64,000 nt of DNA from Tanytarsus gracilentus (taxonomy: Eukaryota > Arthropoda > Insecta > Diptera > Chironomidae). The notes beneath the pieces were generated by a model. It was not told the origin of the DNA, did not search any database, and saw only the letters and a list, made by a program, of their open reading frames with translations. Shown here one piece after another: positions 37,801 to 50,031 of the stretch. How positions within the stretch are numbered: position 1 is the first letter of the stretch; every line of letters begins with the position of its first letter. The translations under genes were made by a program, and so were the position numbers. The DNA lies in assembly GCA_038502055.1 (NCBI GenBank), contig JAXRKN010000043.1, positions 7,068,001 to 7,132,000 of the forward strand, read 5' to 3'.

Positions 37801-40800
37801 GCAAAAAAATTAAATAAATTTTACTTGAAGAAATTTTAACATCCGCCATGTGCTCAGCACGTAAATTCACCTTTGCAAAGCTTTGGGAAATAAAGTTTTT
37901 GGGTGGATTTTCGCACAGATTATTTTTACGGGTTCCTCGTAGAAAAATTACGTAACTTTTTTAAGGTTTTTCTGGTATTTTATGTGGATGATAACCGAAC
38001 GCCTCAAGAAGCTTATGCAAAAATGTCACATAAAAATTTCTCATCTACCTTTTTTTGCTGGGCACATGACTATGGTTGTAAAATACACACGCTGAGGTGG
38101 ATGCAATATTATTTTGTCCTGAAATTGATAGCTTGATTTATAACATTCTTGCTTCACATCGTTTAATGTCTTCTTTTGAGTTTGGAAAATCGTCAACCCA
38201 GTCCAGGAGTTTTCAGCCATTGAAAAAAACTCTCAAATGCTTTTAATTTAATCGACGAGCATTGCAAAAGTGTCAAAAAATAATTTAATTTCAAATTCAA
38301 TTAATTTCAGTTTTTCGACCATGAAATCTTCCTCAAATTAAGTTTGAGGATTTGAAATTTAATTTCGCACTTTCTCGAGCTTTTAATTACGAAGCACTCG
38401 AATGAATAATTTATGACTTCAGTCATGATACTTTGATGGAAATTAATTTAACATTTTTCTGCAAAGCTTCTTAGCACCAAATTAAATTTTTCCCTCTATT
38501 AATTAACTTTATTGAGATTCTCTTTGCTGAACTTCTCTTATGTTCAGAGCGAAATTGAATAATCAATGAAAGAAGGAGAAAATTATGATGAAACTCTCGT
38601 GCATATTTAATTTGCTCTTCTGGAGAAAATTTGTCATACATCAAAAGCCACAAACTCAGCACATGTATCGTTTACATCTTTCATTTGTCTTGCGAGTAAA
38701 ATTAATTACAACTTCTTGCAAGGCGGTGCCACATTGCATTTCAATTAAAATCCCATAAAACATTCATGATGATTGTAATTTCCAGCAACATAACAGACAT
38801 TAAAATATGTCTAAAAGTTTTGATATATCTGAAAATTTTCTTCCATCAATCACAAAGCCGTCATGGAAGAGCATGTTCGTGTATGTTTGCGAAGCACACT
38901 TGGGTCCTTTTAGCAATTCCCAATTCCTATTATTTATCTTCGTTTCATGGCGCATCTCGTGAGAGTGATGTTGAAAATATAGTTGAAAAGTTTTATGCTC
39001 GATTTAGAGGGGAAATTATTATTTAATATTTTTGAATTGCACATTGGGGTGAAAATATTGAAAAATAACGACAAAAATCAAATTTCGAAAGTGAAACTTG
39101 CAATGATATGATCCATTAAAATAATTCTTTGACACTTGCTCTATTAGGTTCCACTCTTATTTTTTCCTTAAAAGAGTAAGAAAGCATCCAAACTAAGCTG
39201 CAAAGTTGAACCCGATTGAGGTTGCAAAAAATAACCTTTTTCTATTTCTTTTTATTTTAATAACTTTTTGTCTAATGAAGTCAAACTGAGAGTTAAGTTT
39301 TGCAGTAAAGTAACAAAATTTTTCAAATAAATTTTAAGAATTGACATTTCAATGCAGGTAGTGCCTCTAAATCGTGTTCAAAAAAGGCACAATCGCGCAT
39401 CTACTAAAAGTACTCTACAGTTAGTAGAACCAAATAGAACCATTATGTAAGACCAGATCCTCGTAGAGAAGGTATATGGCAACAAGAATAGTACTGGTTA
39501 TGCCCGCCCCTTCGCGCCCCTAAGAGGGTTATTTTCAGTTTGAAAATTACTGATTTTGTATGGGAATACAAGAAAATTAGTTTTGATCAAAAGTAACCTT
39601 TGATTTTTACAGAAATAAAAAAACCTTAATGGTCAATGGAGTGATCGTATCCATTGTAAAAATATTGTTTGAATCATTTATGTGTGCCTTGTGCTTAAAC
39701 TAGACCTCTGGTTGCATGAAAACTTATTTTAAGTGGTTTAAAAATGAAATTAAGCATGATGCAAAAATGTAGTCAAAGATGAGCAGAGGACGGACTTTAG
39801 CGATATTTTTTGTAGCCTAACAAGAATATAATGATTTTTAAAGGTTTTTAACGTCAAATGAAGTCAGTTTAACAGTTTTGTCGTTTTTTGAAGTACTTTC
39901 ACCCCAATGTGAATTGAAAACTTTTAACGGTAACATTTTTGAAATTTAAAATTACGTTATAAAGTTGCCTGTGAATTTTCATAACGTGTTTTATTGTAAT
40001 GTCTTGCATCACCTGCCGTGATTTGTTTCATCATTCCCCAGCTGTCAAAAAAGCCCGAAATGATTTGTAGTTCATCACCCTTCTGCTTCATCATGTTCAG
40101 CCTTGGCCATAACAATCATTTTAAAAATTTCTCACACTCACGCTCGAGGACTTTTGATTGTATACATTTCAATCTTCCGAAACACCCGCTCGAGAACCCA
40201 CTTGAGGCTATTTTGCTAGTCGAAAATTGTTTGCAAATTTCTTTCTCTCATACATGCGATCCCAAATGCCTAACTTACCATTCTTAACATTTTCATTATA
40301 ATAGAAACACGAGGGATTTTCCTATAAAAGTTGATACTTTACCCTTACATGTTTTGATTTTTTTATATGAAGCCCAACCGAAAAGCTTCTACAAGAGTGA
40401 ATTTGCCTTCTTCATGTCAAGGAGATTTGTTTTGACACAAAAATTGAAAATCTTCTTACTCTCATCCCACTTCAATAGAGATTTCGAGTATATCGAGTCC
40501 ATATGAAGATTGAATGCTTCATGTAGTGATTTGTGTTTATTGTAGTTTTTTTTATTGACTGAAACACTATCGGATTAGGTTCTTTAAATTGAGATTGCCT
40601 GAACTTTTGAATTGAAAAAGTTTAAAGATTTGTTGACTCCGGAACTAAAACACCATTAATAAACCCTCCAGCTAGAAACGAGTGATCATGTATGCTTCAG
40701 TTGACGCAACATGGAATTCAATCTAACGTGTGTATGTGTTTCACAAAAAAAACTGTGACATTTAAGGGTGAAGAGAAAAGGTGATGATAGGATAGAAAGT

Positions 40801-43800
40801 GAGTTAGGGAATGGTGATAATAAATTACTTTCCGCATTTCTGAAGTTAACGTTGAGGTGAGAAGAGATATGTATCTCAAATTATATTCAAGGGATTAACA
40901 GTTGCATAAAAAATTACTTTTTTTTATTTAAATTTAAAAAATATTTAAATTTTCATATTTTTTCCTAAGAAATCAAAAAAATAAAGTAAAAAAGCCTTTA
41001 GGAAGAAAAATGACACAAAAAGAGTTCGCTCAGTTGTCACATAAGAATGAGCTGAAGTGTATGGTGCGGGGAGTGATTGTAATCTCTTTTGAATGGAAGA
41101 GAGTGCTTTCATGCTCCACATGCGGCACATACCAAGACGCGCATTTTGTGTGCAAAGCATGAAAATTCTTTAGTGAATCACGGAGAAGGAACGGATGGAA
41201 CGAAAGATTAATTTTAGTCGAGTCCTTCCTCTCACTGGAGAATATTAAGACATGACGTGAGGTTGGAAATTCGTCAACTGTCGTCTGCCGGTATTCATGA
41301 AGCTTAGGCATGAGCCTATTTATCATTTTAATCTCCTCTTCTTAATCTTCATCTTCACATGTCGTTCGAGTGCAAAAATTAACTTAATATTTTTCTTTGT
41401 CGCTTTATATAATATCGATCAATATAGATTCTCTTTTCGACGGTAATTCAATGGTCTATTGAGTGAGGAAAGGACATTAATAACAACCGGATCAGTAAAT
41501 GATTCTTTCTTATGTTGAATCATTCAACTGGATAATCCACGGCAATTTATATGGAAATTGCCAATCAATAGTCGATAAATAATTGATCTCTTTTCACCAT
41601 GTATGCAGAAAGCTTTTAATAATAACGAAAAAAGCTCTCTCAATAAAATAAATTGTCAGCTGTATAATAAACTCTCTGATAGGTTCGCACAATGCTATAT
41701 AAAATGATTTATTTCGATATTTTTTATCTGTGAAAGAAAGAAAATCTAAGTAGAAAAACTGTTTTCTTAATGGCATCAGCAGAAATTGAGGTTGGACTGT
41801 GGAAAGCTTTTAGAGAAAAATCAATAAGAAATTTGTTAAAAATTAATTTAAATGAAGCCGAGTGAAAAGCATAAATTCAAGGGCTTTTTAAATTTATCGC
41901 TCTTAATTTTCAAAGCGTCGACAAATCTCCGAAATCCTCTCAATTTGCAAGCGACACTGTTAACAATGCCTTACAAATCCAAGCCTAAACACCCAACACA
42001 ACATAGTTCTTCTCACATTATTACACCAACGCATAAAAGCATGCGAGAGGGTAAAATGGTAAAATTGTTTTATCTCAATCTCTTCCCCTCACTCGCATAA
42101 ATAAACAAAAGCTCCAACTTCATCGCAACGTTGTTGCGTAGGATGGAAATTGAATTTTTCCTGCGTGGGACATGACCAAATGTTACCGTTAAAATTCAAA
42201 AAATCCTCATACAAATAAAATTTAAATTTCGGCTTCAACGTATTTTCAATAGAAAATTGTATACAAAAAGTATACTTTTATTTAAATTTACGGCTTCAAC
42301 GGTTTTCATGTCCCACGCATTGAATTTTTATGAATGTGTGAGTGTTCTTCCGCATACGATAAAGCTTTTATCTTCAGCAAAACGTCTTTAGCACATTATC
42401 TCGAAGCTGTCTGCTAATGCTCTTCTGATGTACTTCTTCGCTCTCGTTCACATCCATTCAAAATTGATTGCTTTCGGTTTTTATTCGATAAAAAGTACAA
42501 CAGTTTTTGTCTCTTTGTTTTTATAAAAAAAATTAAATTAATTTTCTTTTTAAAAAGTTATTTTATGAAATTAATTTTATGGAGCTTTTTTAAGTTTAAA
42601 CGATGAATTTGGGTCGCTTTAAATTTGAATGAATTTAAATGAAATTTCTCTTTAGGTGTCAAATTGAATTTCTTTGCTTTGAATGTTTGATGTTTGGGTT
42701 CCGAAATCGTATGAATGTCAGCAGATCAAAGGAAAGCTTCTTTAAATATCGTCGCACGTCTGAGTGTGGGTGAATAGCTCACATCATGTCATTACCCTTA
42801 ACTCTCAAATGAAAATATCATCAATTTCTCTGGCAAGACGAATGGATGCTTGAAAAAATACTCGAAGGTTCATGTAAACATTGAGATCTCTTGCCATTTT
42901 TCATTTTATTTTTTTCCTCTCTCGATGGATTATTGCATTACAAAAGGGATCGTCTATGCCATCGTCATCCAATCCATTTGCTATTTTTTATCGTCTTATT
43001 CAATTATCTTCTGTTATTGTTCTCATCAGGTTACCATTAGAGTGGGAGGATTTAGAGTGAATAGGATCCATGAAATTGGATGAATGTAAAAGAAATTACT
43101 TAATGACGCCTATTTAGAAAATTAATTACTTTTTCTTGAAAACATAAATTTTTAAACATTTAAAATTTTAAAGACCGTTAAAAAATTTTAATCGAATCAA
43201 ATTTTTTTATATCAGCAGCAGTAACGTAAATTTCCCGGATGACCCTGCAAAGAGCAGCAAAATGTTAATCGTCCACTATCTCGGTTCCTAGCATCGATAC
43301 GTTCAGCAATGTTAAAAATATAAATTTTGCCAATGAAGCGCAATTTGATGATGATCTCAAAGTTGAAAATTTATTTCAAACGACTAACTTGTTCCATAGA
43401 GTAGCAAGCATGCAGGAGAAAATATTGTCTGAATAAATTACTTTTCAATATAATTACATTAAATAAATGTTTGCCTCTTGCACAGCGAGTGTACACAAAA
43501 ATTTATGCAGGAAATGAAAAAAGGGAAAAGTTTTTATGCTGCAAGCAACGAAAATTTCTCAAAATGAACAGCAATAAAACATTTTTTATGTTTTAAATTT
43601 ATTTATTGGATACAAATTCGCTCAATTTACCTCCGAGGGAGGTTTTTGTTAGTGATCGCATTCATTTGAGCGTCAAGACAAACTTTTCACTCTTGTTGAT
43701 TCTAAGTTTTCTCACTGTCGAGCGAGCACAAAAGAAATGAGAGAAAATGAAAACCATTTTTAATAATTTATCATCCATAAAAATTCATGAAATTCAGCGA

Positions 43801-46800
43801 ATAATTTATTTAGCAATTTCTGTTGTTCTGAGAGACGAAAAAATTGCTTTTTGCTAGATGATGAAAATGTTCTTTGTCGTACACTTATAAAGCAGCTGTC
43901 AAATGCACTTTTGATGATTGATCATGAAAAATAAAGCAGATATAATTTGATGATGAGTCTGCAGTGCGCCAAGAGACGTCTCTTAAAGAAAAATGCCTTA
44001 ATTTCAATCAAAAACAGAATTTTGCATTCGACAAGTTGTTTCAAAAAATTAATTAAAATTTTCCCCCAAAATTATTCATCAAGTTTCACCAAATAGAACC
44101 CTTCGGAAAAATTACCTCAAAATTTAATTTCATTGATTGCGCTCGAGGGAAATTAATATCAAAAATTTTCCTCATTTTATTGCGAAAATATTTTGGTTCA
44201 GTTGGAGCAATAAAAAAGGCTTGAGATTATTATTTTTCAGAAGCTTTCATCCTGAAAGATGAAAGCGAGAGACGAAGCTTCTCAGTGTTATAAAATGTGC
44301 CGCTGAAAGAAAATCATTATTTGTGAGCAATTTCATACACAATGCAAGATATGAAAAAGAAGATTGAAATGGTGCGAATAAATCAGATACGAAGCCTCAC
44401 TGAAAGCGTGAAAATTTTTTTCTCACTTTTCTCGACTTCATTAAAGAATTCTTTTCGCTAACATTTTATTCTCAATTTTTTTTCCATTGAAAATATTATT
44501 TAATGTGCAGAGAAAGAGAGAAAAAATTTATGTTCTAATACGAAGAAGTAGAAAAAGGCAAACGTCATAAAGTGAGAAGAAATTTGTTCATAACTGTTAC
44601 CCAGCTGGAAATTTTAAGGATGTCAGCCGAGATTTTATCTTGAAATATTTATTGAAAAGCTTCAAAAAAAGATAATTTCATGGCAACCGAGAACAAATTT
44701 TCCTTCCGGGAAGATATTTTTACAAAAATTTGGGTTGTATTAAAAGGAATTAACGATTCGAATGAAAACGAAAAGTTTTGGAATTGAGAAACGGTAATTA
44801 AATATGCAAGCGATGTTTAGAGCTAAAAATCATGTTTTTCATAAAATTTGCATGCATAATTTACTTGCAGTTTGTCTATTAAGGAAAATTTAAATAATTA
44901 TCAAATTAATTTCCTCTAAATTAAGATTTTTTAGATTTAATGTTTGATGTTTTTCCCATCCATTGACCTTGAATCTTAAAATTCCAATGGCAACTCATCA
45001 AGAAGAAAATTTGGCATTCAATTGTAGATTTCTCTTTCGACATCACTTTACTGTCATGGAAATGATAATTTGTTTTAATTAGACGGAAAACTTTTAGTTG
45101 TCATTTATGTTATTCAAGTTTTGCGCCTTAAAGCTTTCTCTTAAAATTGTGTTCCAAAAATGTCATGGATTTATTTACCCATAAAACCAACAGAGTGACG
45201 TATACTAAAGCAGAGAGGTTTTGTTGCCTTTTGCTCTCTTCCATTTTAATTAATTAACGATCTAAAGCCGATGTGGCTTTTGCTTTTACCTTTTTTATGT
45301 GGGATTCTTTTTAAAGGAGAGAAAAAGGAGGAGTGTCGGATGTTGAATTATAACTGAATAATTTTTTTTATGTCTGAGTGTTTCTCGAGGTATCAAATGG
45401 AATACAAATAATCTGTTAAATGAGCCATTTCGGATGTAGTTAAACATCTCATTTCCCCGTTTTACGTTTACACTTGAATAATTTGGTCTCTTCTGATTTA
45501 AGGCGGCAGTGAAATGGAGCATAAAAGGGAAGAGAATTTGAGCCTTAGAGGTGTGTGTATAGCGGTTAGTTGATTCCATTTGCTTCAACCGGGTTGAGGG
45601 TGTTATTTAAATATTTTACATTGAATTGCTAAAATAGAAAAAAGGTTTATGTAACGGTGGTTATTGTAAGAGGAACCTTCCAAGAATTTTATTTGTCTAA
45701 AATAAATTAAAAAGTTCGAATGACAATTTTGCGAGTAAAGATTTCTCGTGCGATTAAATTTTGTGCTGAAAAGTTGGAAATATTTTTGTTTCTTCTACTT
45801 GATGTTCGTAAATAATAAAAAAAAATACTGACGAGTTGAGGCTTATTTTGCTATAAGGGTTGTTTGCAGTTCGTGGTGAGTTGGGAAGTAATTGGGTCTG
45901 AATTATGGAGGTACTTTAATGCGTGTACTCTTAAAGTTCTCTTTAATAAGCTTTTAAATTTGGGTTCTTAACCCGCGACAGTCGTCGGTGTGATTTTTAA
46001 CCCTTTTATTTCGTAAAAAGTTTTCCAACTGTTATTATTGAGTTACCAACAGCTACTGCTTTTATTTATTCCATCATGCATCAGTGAAACTCCGTTTTTA
46101 AAATGCATTCAAGAGCTGTCGACAAAAAAGTTTCCCCAAAAGCACTCACTTAATTTCACAGCGAAACACAGGAAAGCGAAAAAATGTGTTGCGGATGGAA
46201 GTTTCGGAAATGAAGCGTCTCTCTCGTTGTAAAATATTTAATGATGATGTTTTACGGTTGATTTTTATGGCGGAGCATACTCACATACGGCAAAACAAAA
46301 AAACCTAATCGTCCATTATTTCCACCATGTAGCCATTCACGTTTTAACGCATCACGAGAGTGAGACATTATCCATAAAATTAATTGCCGAGAAAAAAGGA
46401 ATGCGAGAGAATTTCACTTCATTTGAGAAGGGTTGCCCTCGGGTGTCTTTGAGAGCTTCTCTCATGGGTACAATTTGCAACTTTAAATCCTTTTATTGAC
46501 GCACGATTTGAAGGCTTTTCGACGATGATTTATTTTACTTCCTCTTAACATAAAATTTGAAATTCTAATCAACTTTTTTTCTCCAGTCAATTCAGAGATG
46601 CAGAACGATAATAGTCCGGATCGGGAGCCATTCTTTACATCGCCCATTAAAAACATTAGCGTGTCGCTAGGACGTGAGGCGGTGCTGACTTGCTATGTAT
46701 CAAATTTGCAGGGTTATAAAGTGGGATGGATGCGACAGGCAGATCAGACAGTTTTAGCATTGCAAGGACGTGTTGTGACACACAACTCACGTTACAGTGT

Positions 46801-49363
46801 CAACAATGAAGAAATGAAAGTGTGGCGGTTAAGAATCAACAACATACGTGAATCAGATCGTGGATGTTATATGTAAGTGGCTGATTTATTGATTTTTTAT
46901 GCTCAAATTTGTTAAAAGCGTTTTTATTTTACATGAAAAAAATCGAGAAAAGAAAACTTTTTTAAAAAAAATAATTTTACAATAAAAGTTTTGTATGAAT
47001 TTTTAAAAATTTATTTCAAAATCCAGGAAAATTTTAAAAATTTATTTAATTCTTGATCAACTACGAGAAAAATTGTACAAAGTTCAAGAAGTAAATTTTA
47101 CGTTTCCTCACATGAAATTTTGTTGATTTGTTCTTTTCATAGCTTTGAGGCACAAAAGCTGATTGAAAATCAGTTGAAAGAAGAAGAAAATAAATTGATT
47201 TGAAATCATCAAAGGAATGTTTATCATGTTTATACAAAAAACATGTTGGAAGTCAGAAAAATGAACAGCATTTGTTTTATTTTTTAAAAATGATGCAAAA
47301 AAAGAAAAATTTAATTTGCCAAATTACATTAAAATTTCTCTATTTATCTTTCCAGGTGTCAAATCAACACGACCCCATTAAAAAAGCAAATTGGATGCAT
47401 TGATGTAAATTGTACGTGTCTCTGCCAATTATAAATGTCATGCGCTCAGTGTTGAACTCTCTCATAAACTCAATATTTATTTTCTCATTATCGCCCTCTG
47501 CAGTGCCACCCGACATACTGGATGCTGACACGTCCAAAGACATCATTGTATCAGAAGGTCAGAATGCTTCGCTCTATTGTGCTGCAACTGGTAATCCACA
47601 GCCGAGTGAGTATAATCCTATTTAAACATCGACTTTACTTAATCACATGTGATCACGATGAATAGGGATCATCTGGCGGAGGCAGGATGGAAATCCGATA
47701 ATCACGAAAGTCAACAACAAAACTCTTCGAACTGATACGGTTGAGGGAGATGTGTTGAGCTTTCTTTATATCGATCGTCGCCAAATCGGTGGATACATGT
47801 GCATTGCTAAAAATGACGTGCCACCTGGAGTATCAAAAATTATTAACCTTGGCGTAAATTGTAAGTTGACACATTTTTATAGCACTGCTGTGAGCGCTGC
47901 AGGTTTTTACGCAAGGGATGGTAAAATTTATTTAAAAAGCTTTTAAAGTTAAATGAGATAATATTAAAAACAAGTTTTTTTTGATTAGTCGAAATTTTCA
48001 TAACGTACTTTTTTAATTTAAAAATAATGTACAAAAATGTGCGAGAAAAAGTGAATGTCAAAGAAATCGAAAAAAACTTGAGAGCAGTTAAATAAAATTT
48101 AAAGTTTGCAATCCCTTGCACTGTGTCATGATAATGCTCCTTAATGCTAACCCGCACCTTTTTCTTCTCCATTTAATTTCGTGATGCTGTGATATATTTT
48201 GTGCTATGCTGATATGCTGCCATCTTGCCATGACACTCCGTTCCTGAAATTAATCATCTCGAATGTCATTCCTCTCTTCGTTGCTGCATTGCATGCATAT
48301 CTTATACAGTTGCACCAAATGTCACGATATTGAATGAAAAATCGGTGCACGTACTCGAAGGCGCTCACGTTGATATCGAGTGTGCGATTGAGGCATCACC
48401 GAGATCGGTTAGTTATTGGATGAAGGAGCCATTAGGCAGGAGTTATCATTCATCACAGCAGCAACAGAATATCCTGCAGGAGGGCGACAAATACAATATT
48501 AGCGAGAGCTTAAGCGCGTATTATAGGACGTCACTTCGAATGAGAATTTTCAATTTTAGCTCGAGTGATGTTGGCGTCTACACGTGCATCGCATCGAACA
48601 TGATGGGACGTGCGAACTCCACGATTCGCTTGTATGGTAAGTGAGAGTTTCTTTTTGAGACACTTTAAATGAGTGAAAATCACTCGAGTTAATTTAATTA
48701 TGAAGCAATTACTTATGTGACCTCGCAAAAAGCTTTATGATGTCTCTATTTTTCTTGCATAATTTATCATTTTTTCTAAAACAGAGATTAAAATTCCCAC
48801 GACACCGACGACAACAACCCCTATGCCAACAACAACAACAACAAGGAGGACAACCACCACCACCAAGCGAACGACGACAACACGCAGAGGTAATTTTATG
48901 CTCATCATTTTTGCAGTGTGTTGCTTGACGAATAACACAATGATGAGTGAATGGGATAAAAAATTAAGAAGTTTTTAAGAAGAATATTTTTCTCACTCGG
49001 AAAAATTTAATACCATGTGACAGATGGATTTTTCTTATTTATTTCCACTGTGACCAACATTGTCTCTACTCAACATTGCAGCTAATGATAATGACAAAAC
49101 TCTCGTCTCTAATTTTTCTTTTCCACACAGCCACAACGACCACCACAGCAGAGCCAACAACGGAGATGTCGACAGAACCGCAATTTGAATACATCACATT
49201 TAATCCCGAATTTAATAATGAAATTCCAGGCAGTGATTCGTTCTTTAATAAACCACATTTAAATGTGGCTTATTCGACGAGTCGTGCGGCCGAAAGTTCA
49301 TTTCATCATGTATGGCTGATTGCACTTTTGTCAGCTATGGAATTGCTGTTAGTACTACGGTGA
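21733..49363 (+). CDS. DIP-family (Dpr-interacting) Ig-domain cell-surface protein
   Basis: Three-Ig neuronal surface receptor of the DIP/lachesin (IgLON-like) group; DIPs bind Dpr proteins in synaptic partner matching. Exons: 21733-21790, 46587-46872, 47356-47411, 47504-47605, 47666-47860, 48310-48636, 48785-48889 and 49131-49363, all in phase, 453 aa. Residues 1-19 are a signal peptide. Ig1 has C55-C116 with GYKVGWMR and DRGCYMCQINT, typical of DIPs; Ig2 has C159-C213 after LPPDI and GNPQP; Ig3 has C257-C325 after FAPNV. A Thr-rich, mucin-like stalk covers about 343-390. The hydrophobic tail VWLIALLSAMELLLVLR suggests a GPI anchor. Several N-glycosylation sites are present (NIS, NAS, NKT, NVT, NFS, NST). 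An in-frame ATG at 21694 could add 13 residues; I chose 21733 because it gives a clean signal peptide. Intron 1 is about 25 kb from this first exon. A second, nearly identical first exon is at 27217. The DIP paralog was not determined. Confidence 0.92.
22121..22277. repeat. Hairpin element with 19-bp perfect arms, copy 1
   Basis: TTTTTCGCTTACTTTGATA at 22121-22139 is exactly mirrored at 22259-22277. Inside, TTGGTACCTAA and AAGTACGTTATGAAA pair with TTTCATAACGTAAT and TTAGGTACCAA, so nearly the whole 157 bp folds into one long hairpin. It looks like a small palindromic MITE, or a foldback, in DIP intron 1. It carries no coding capacity. Confidence 0.85.
27217..27274 (+). CDS. Duplicate signal-peptide first exon of the DIP gene
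   Basis: This 58-bp exon is identical in protein to the one at 21733-21790: start MKHLFGLLLFQIFANNFAN, ending in phase 1 at the donor GTGAGTAAAT. It would join the exon at 46587 in frame, exactly as the first copy does, to give the same 453-aa protein. It sits inside duplication copy 2 with its own copy of the upstream region, including the in-frame upstream ATG. No polypyrimidine-AG acceptor is evident just before it, which fits a first exon and not a cassette exon. Whether it is transcribed cannot be seen here; it could be an alternative promoter or unused. Confidence 0.8.
27606..27767. repeat. Hairpin element, copy 2 in the duplication
   Basis: This is the duplicated version of the hairpin at 22121-22277. 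The arms now carry mismatches (GGTACC against GGTTCC, AAGCG against AAGCA), so this palindrome has decayed more than copy 1 since the duplication. Confidence 0.85.
30696..30845. repeat. Nested 68-bp direct repeat with 14-bp filler
   Basis: A 68-bp stretch starting CAATAAATTTTCCTTTGATC occurs at 30696-30763 and again at 30778-30845. The 14 bases between them, ATGGCGGAATCGTC, are absent from duplication copy 1, which has this stretch once. It therefore arose after the large duplication. Confidence 0.92.
34272..34282 (+). promoter_or_regulatory. TATA-box-like sequence inside DIP intron 1
   Basis: TATATAAAAGG matches the canonical TATA box. It lies 61 bp upstream of an ATG at 34343 that opens an 86-codon frame to 34603. 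No TCAGT-type initiator is seen about 30 bp downstream, so it may be chance in AT-rich DNA. Confidence 0.25.
39040..39911. mobile_element. 872-bp non-autonomous DNA transposon with CAC ends
   Basis: The left terminus CACATTGGGGTGAAA (39040 on) is perfectly mirrored by TTTCACCCCAATGTG at the right (to 39911). The similarity continues inward with AACGACAAAA near both ends. The 5-bp sequence AATTG flanks both sides (39035-39039 and 39912-39916), as a target-site duplication would. The interior has no long ORF, and a subterminal motif AATGAAGTCA occurs near both ends (about 39276 and 39858). CAC termini with 5-bp duplications recall the Transib group, but the family is not proven. Confidence 0.8.
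42160..42319. mobile_element. 160-bp MITE with 14-bp terminal repeats
   Basis: TGCGTGGGACATGA at 42162-42175 is perfectly mirrored by TCATGTCCCACGCA at 42306-42319. The 10-bp sequence TTGAATTTTT lies immediately outside on both sides (42150-42159 and 42320-42329), consistent with a target-site duplication of the 8-10 bp type typical of Mutator-like elements. The interior contains two copies of CGGCTTCAACG and a small GTATAC-centred palindromic segment, with no coding capacity. Confidence 0.78.
47980..48090. repeat. Degenerate relative of the intron-1 hairpin element
   Basis: TTTTCATAACGTA, an AATTTAAAAAT-like stretch and the tail AAAAAACTTGAGAGCAG resemble the right half and 3' flank of the hairpins at 22121-22277 and 27606-27767. 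The left arm is eroded. It lies in the intron between the Ig2 and Ig3 exons of the same gene. Confidence 0.5.
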
Positions 49364-50025
49364 TAATGGAATTGTTTGAAGTGTTAAACACTAATTTTAT
49401 GTTTATATTGTTTTAAGCACTTCACATCATCATCATTGTCAACTTCAAAATAACAAGCACATCATTGAGAGGGTTGATAAAATGTATGATTTGTGAGAAA
49501 AGTGCTTTTATCGGCTTGAAAACTCGTAGAGTGTGTTTCGATGATTTGCATTCAAAGAGAAAATTGAGTTTGATTGAATTTTTATTTAAGAACTAAAAGT
49601 TTTTATTTTAGACATTCATAAAAATATTTAATTTAATTATTTTTTATGAATCTCCCACAAAAAAAGTGTCAAAAATCCTCGGATGAATTAATTCATCCTC
49701 TTCACTCTCTTCATCTGAGAAAAAGATTTTTTTTTTGAGAAAATTGAATTGAAATTGATTTTCTCTTCTCTCTTTGTGGCTTTTAAATTATTTAATTAAA
49801 GCTTTAGCCTTAGTGCACATTTAAAATGCATGTGAGACCACAAAATGCTAACCAAAATGAAACTTTGTCCTCTTCCTTTTGGACATTAAATGAATTTAGA
49901 AGATTTTAGAAATTGAAATTTTTATTATTTGTTTCTTGAGTGCTTATGCAGAGAGGATATTTCACAAATTCCTTTCAAAGATGCCTATAAAGCGTTGTTA
50001 GAGAATGTGTCGAAAATATCGGACA

Positions 50026-50031
50026 AATAAA
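50026..50031 (+). terminator. Probable poly(A) signal of the DIP gene
   Basis: AATAAA is followed at once by GTGTGAGAACAAGTGTACG, a GT-rich downstream element. It lies 663 bp after the DIP stop codon, a plausible 3' UTR length. Confidence 0.5.

Larger units (their letters stand above)
31373..46586 (+). other. Remainder of DIP intron 1, no coding exon recognised
   Basis: About 15 kb of AT-rich DNA between the second first-exon copy and the Ig1 exon. The exon at 46587 follows a strong acceptor (TTTTTTTCTCCAG). No frame in the interval resembles a known protein and none fits between the signal peptide and Ig1. It contains a transposon at 39040-39911, a short element at 42160-42319 and a possible TATA-linked ORF at 34272-34603, listed separately. 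Confidence 0.6.

Noticed and set aside
49076..49130. Alternative acceptor (ACATTGCAG) giving an in-frame start before the last DIP exon
   Set aside because: The acceptor at 49130 (TTTTCCACACAG) joins the Thr-rich stalk in phase; the earlier one would insert a hydrophobic stretch and has no support.
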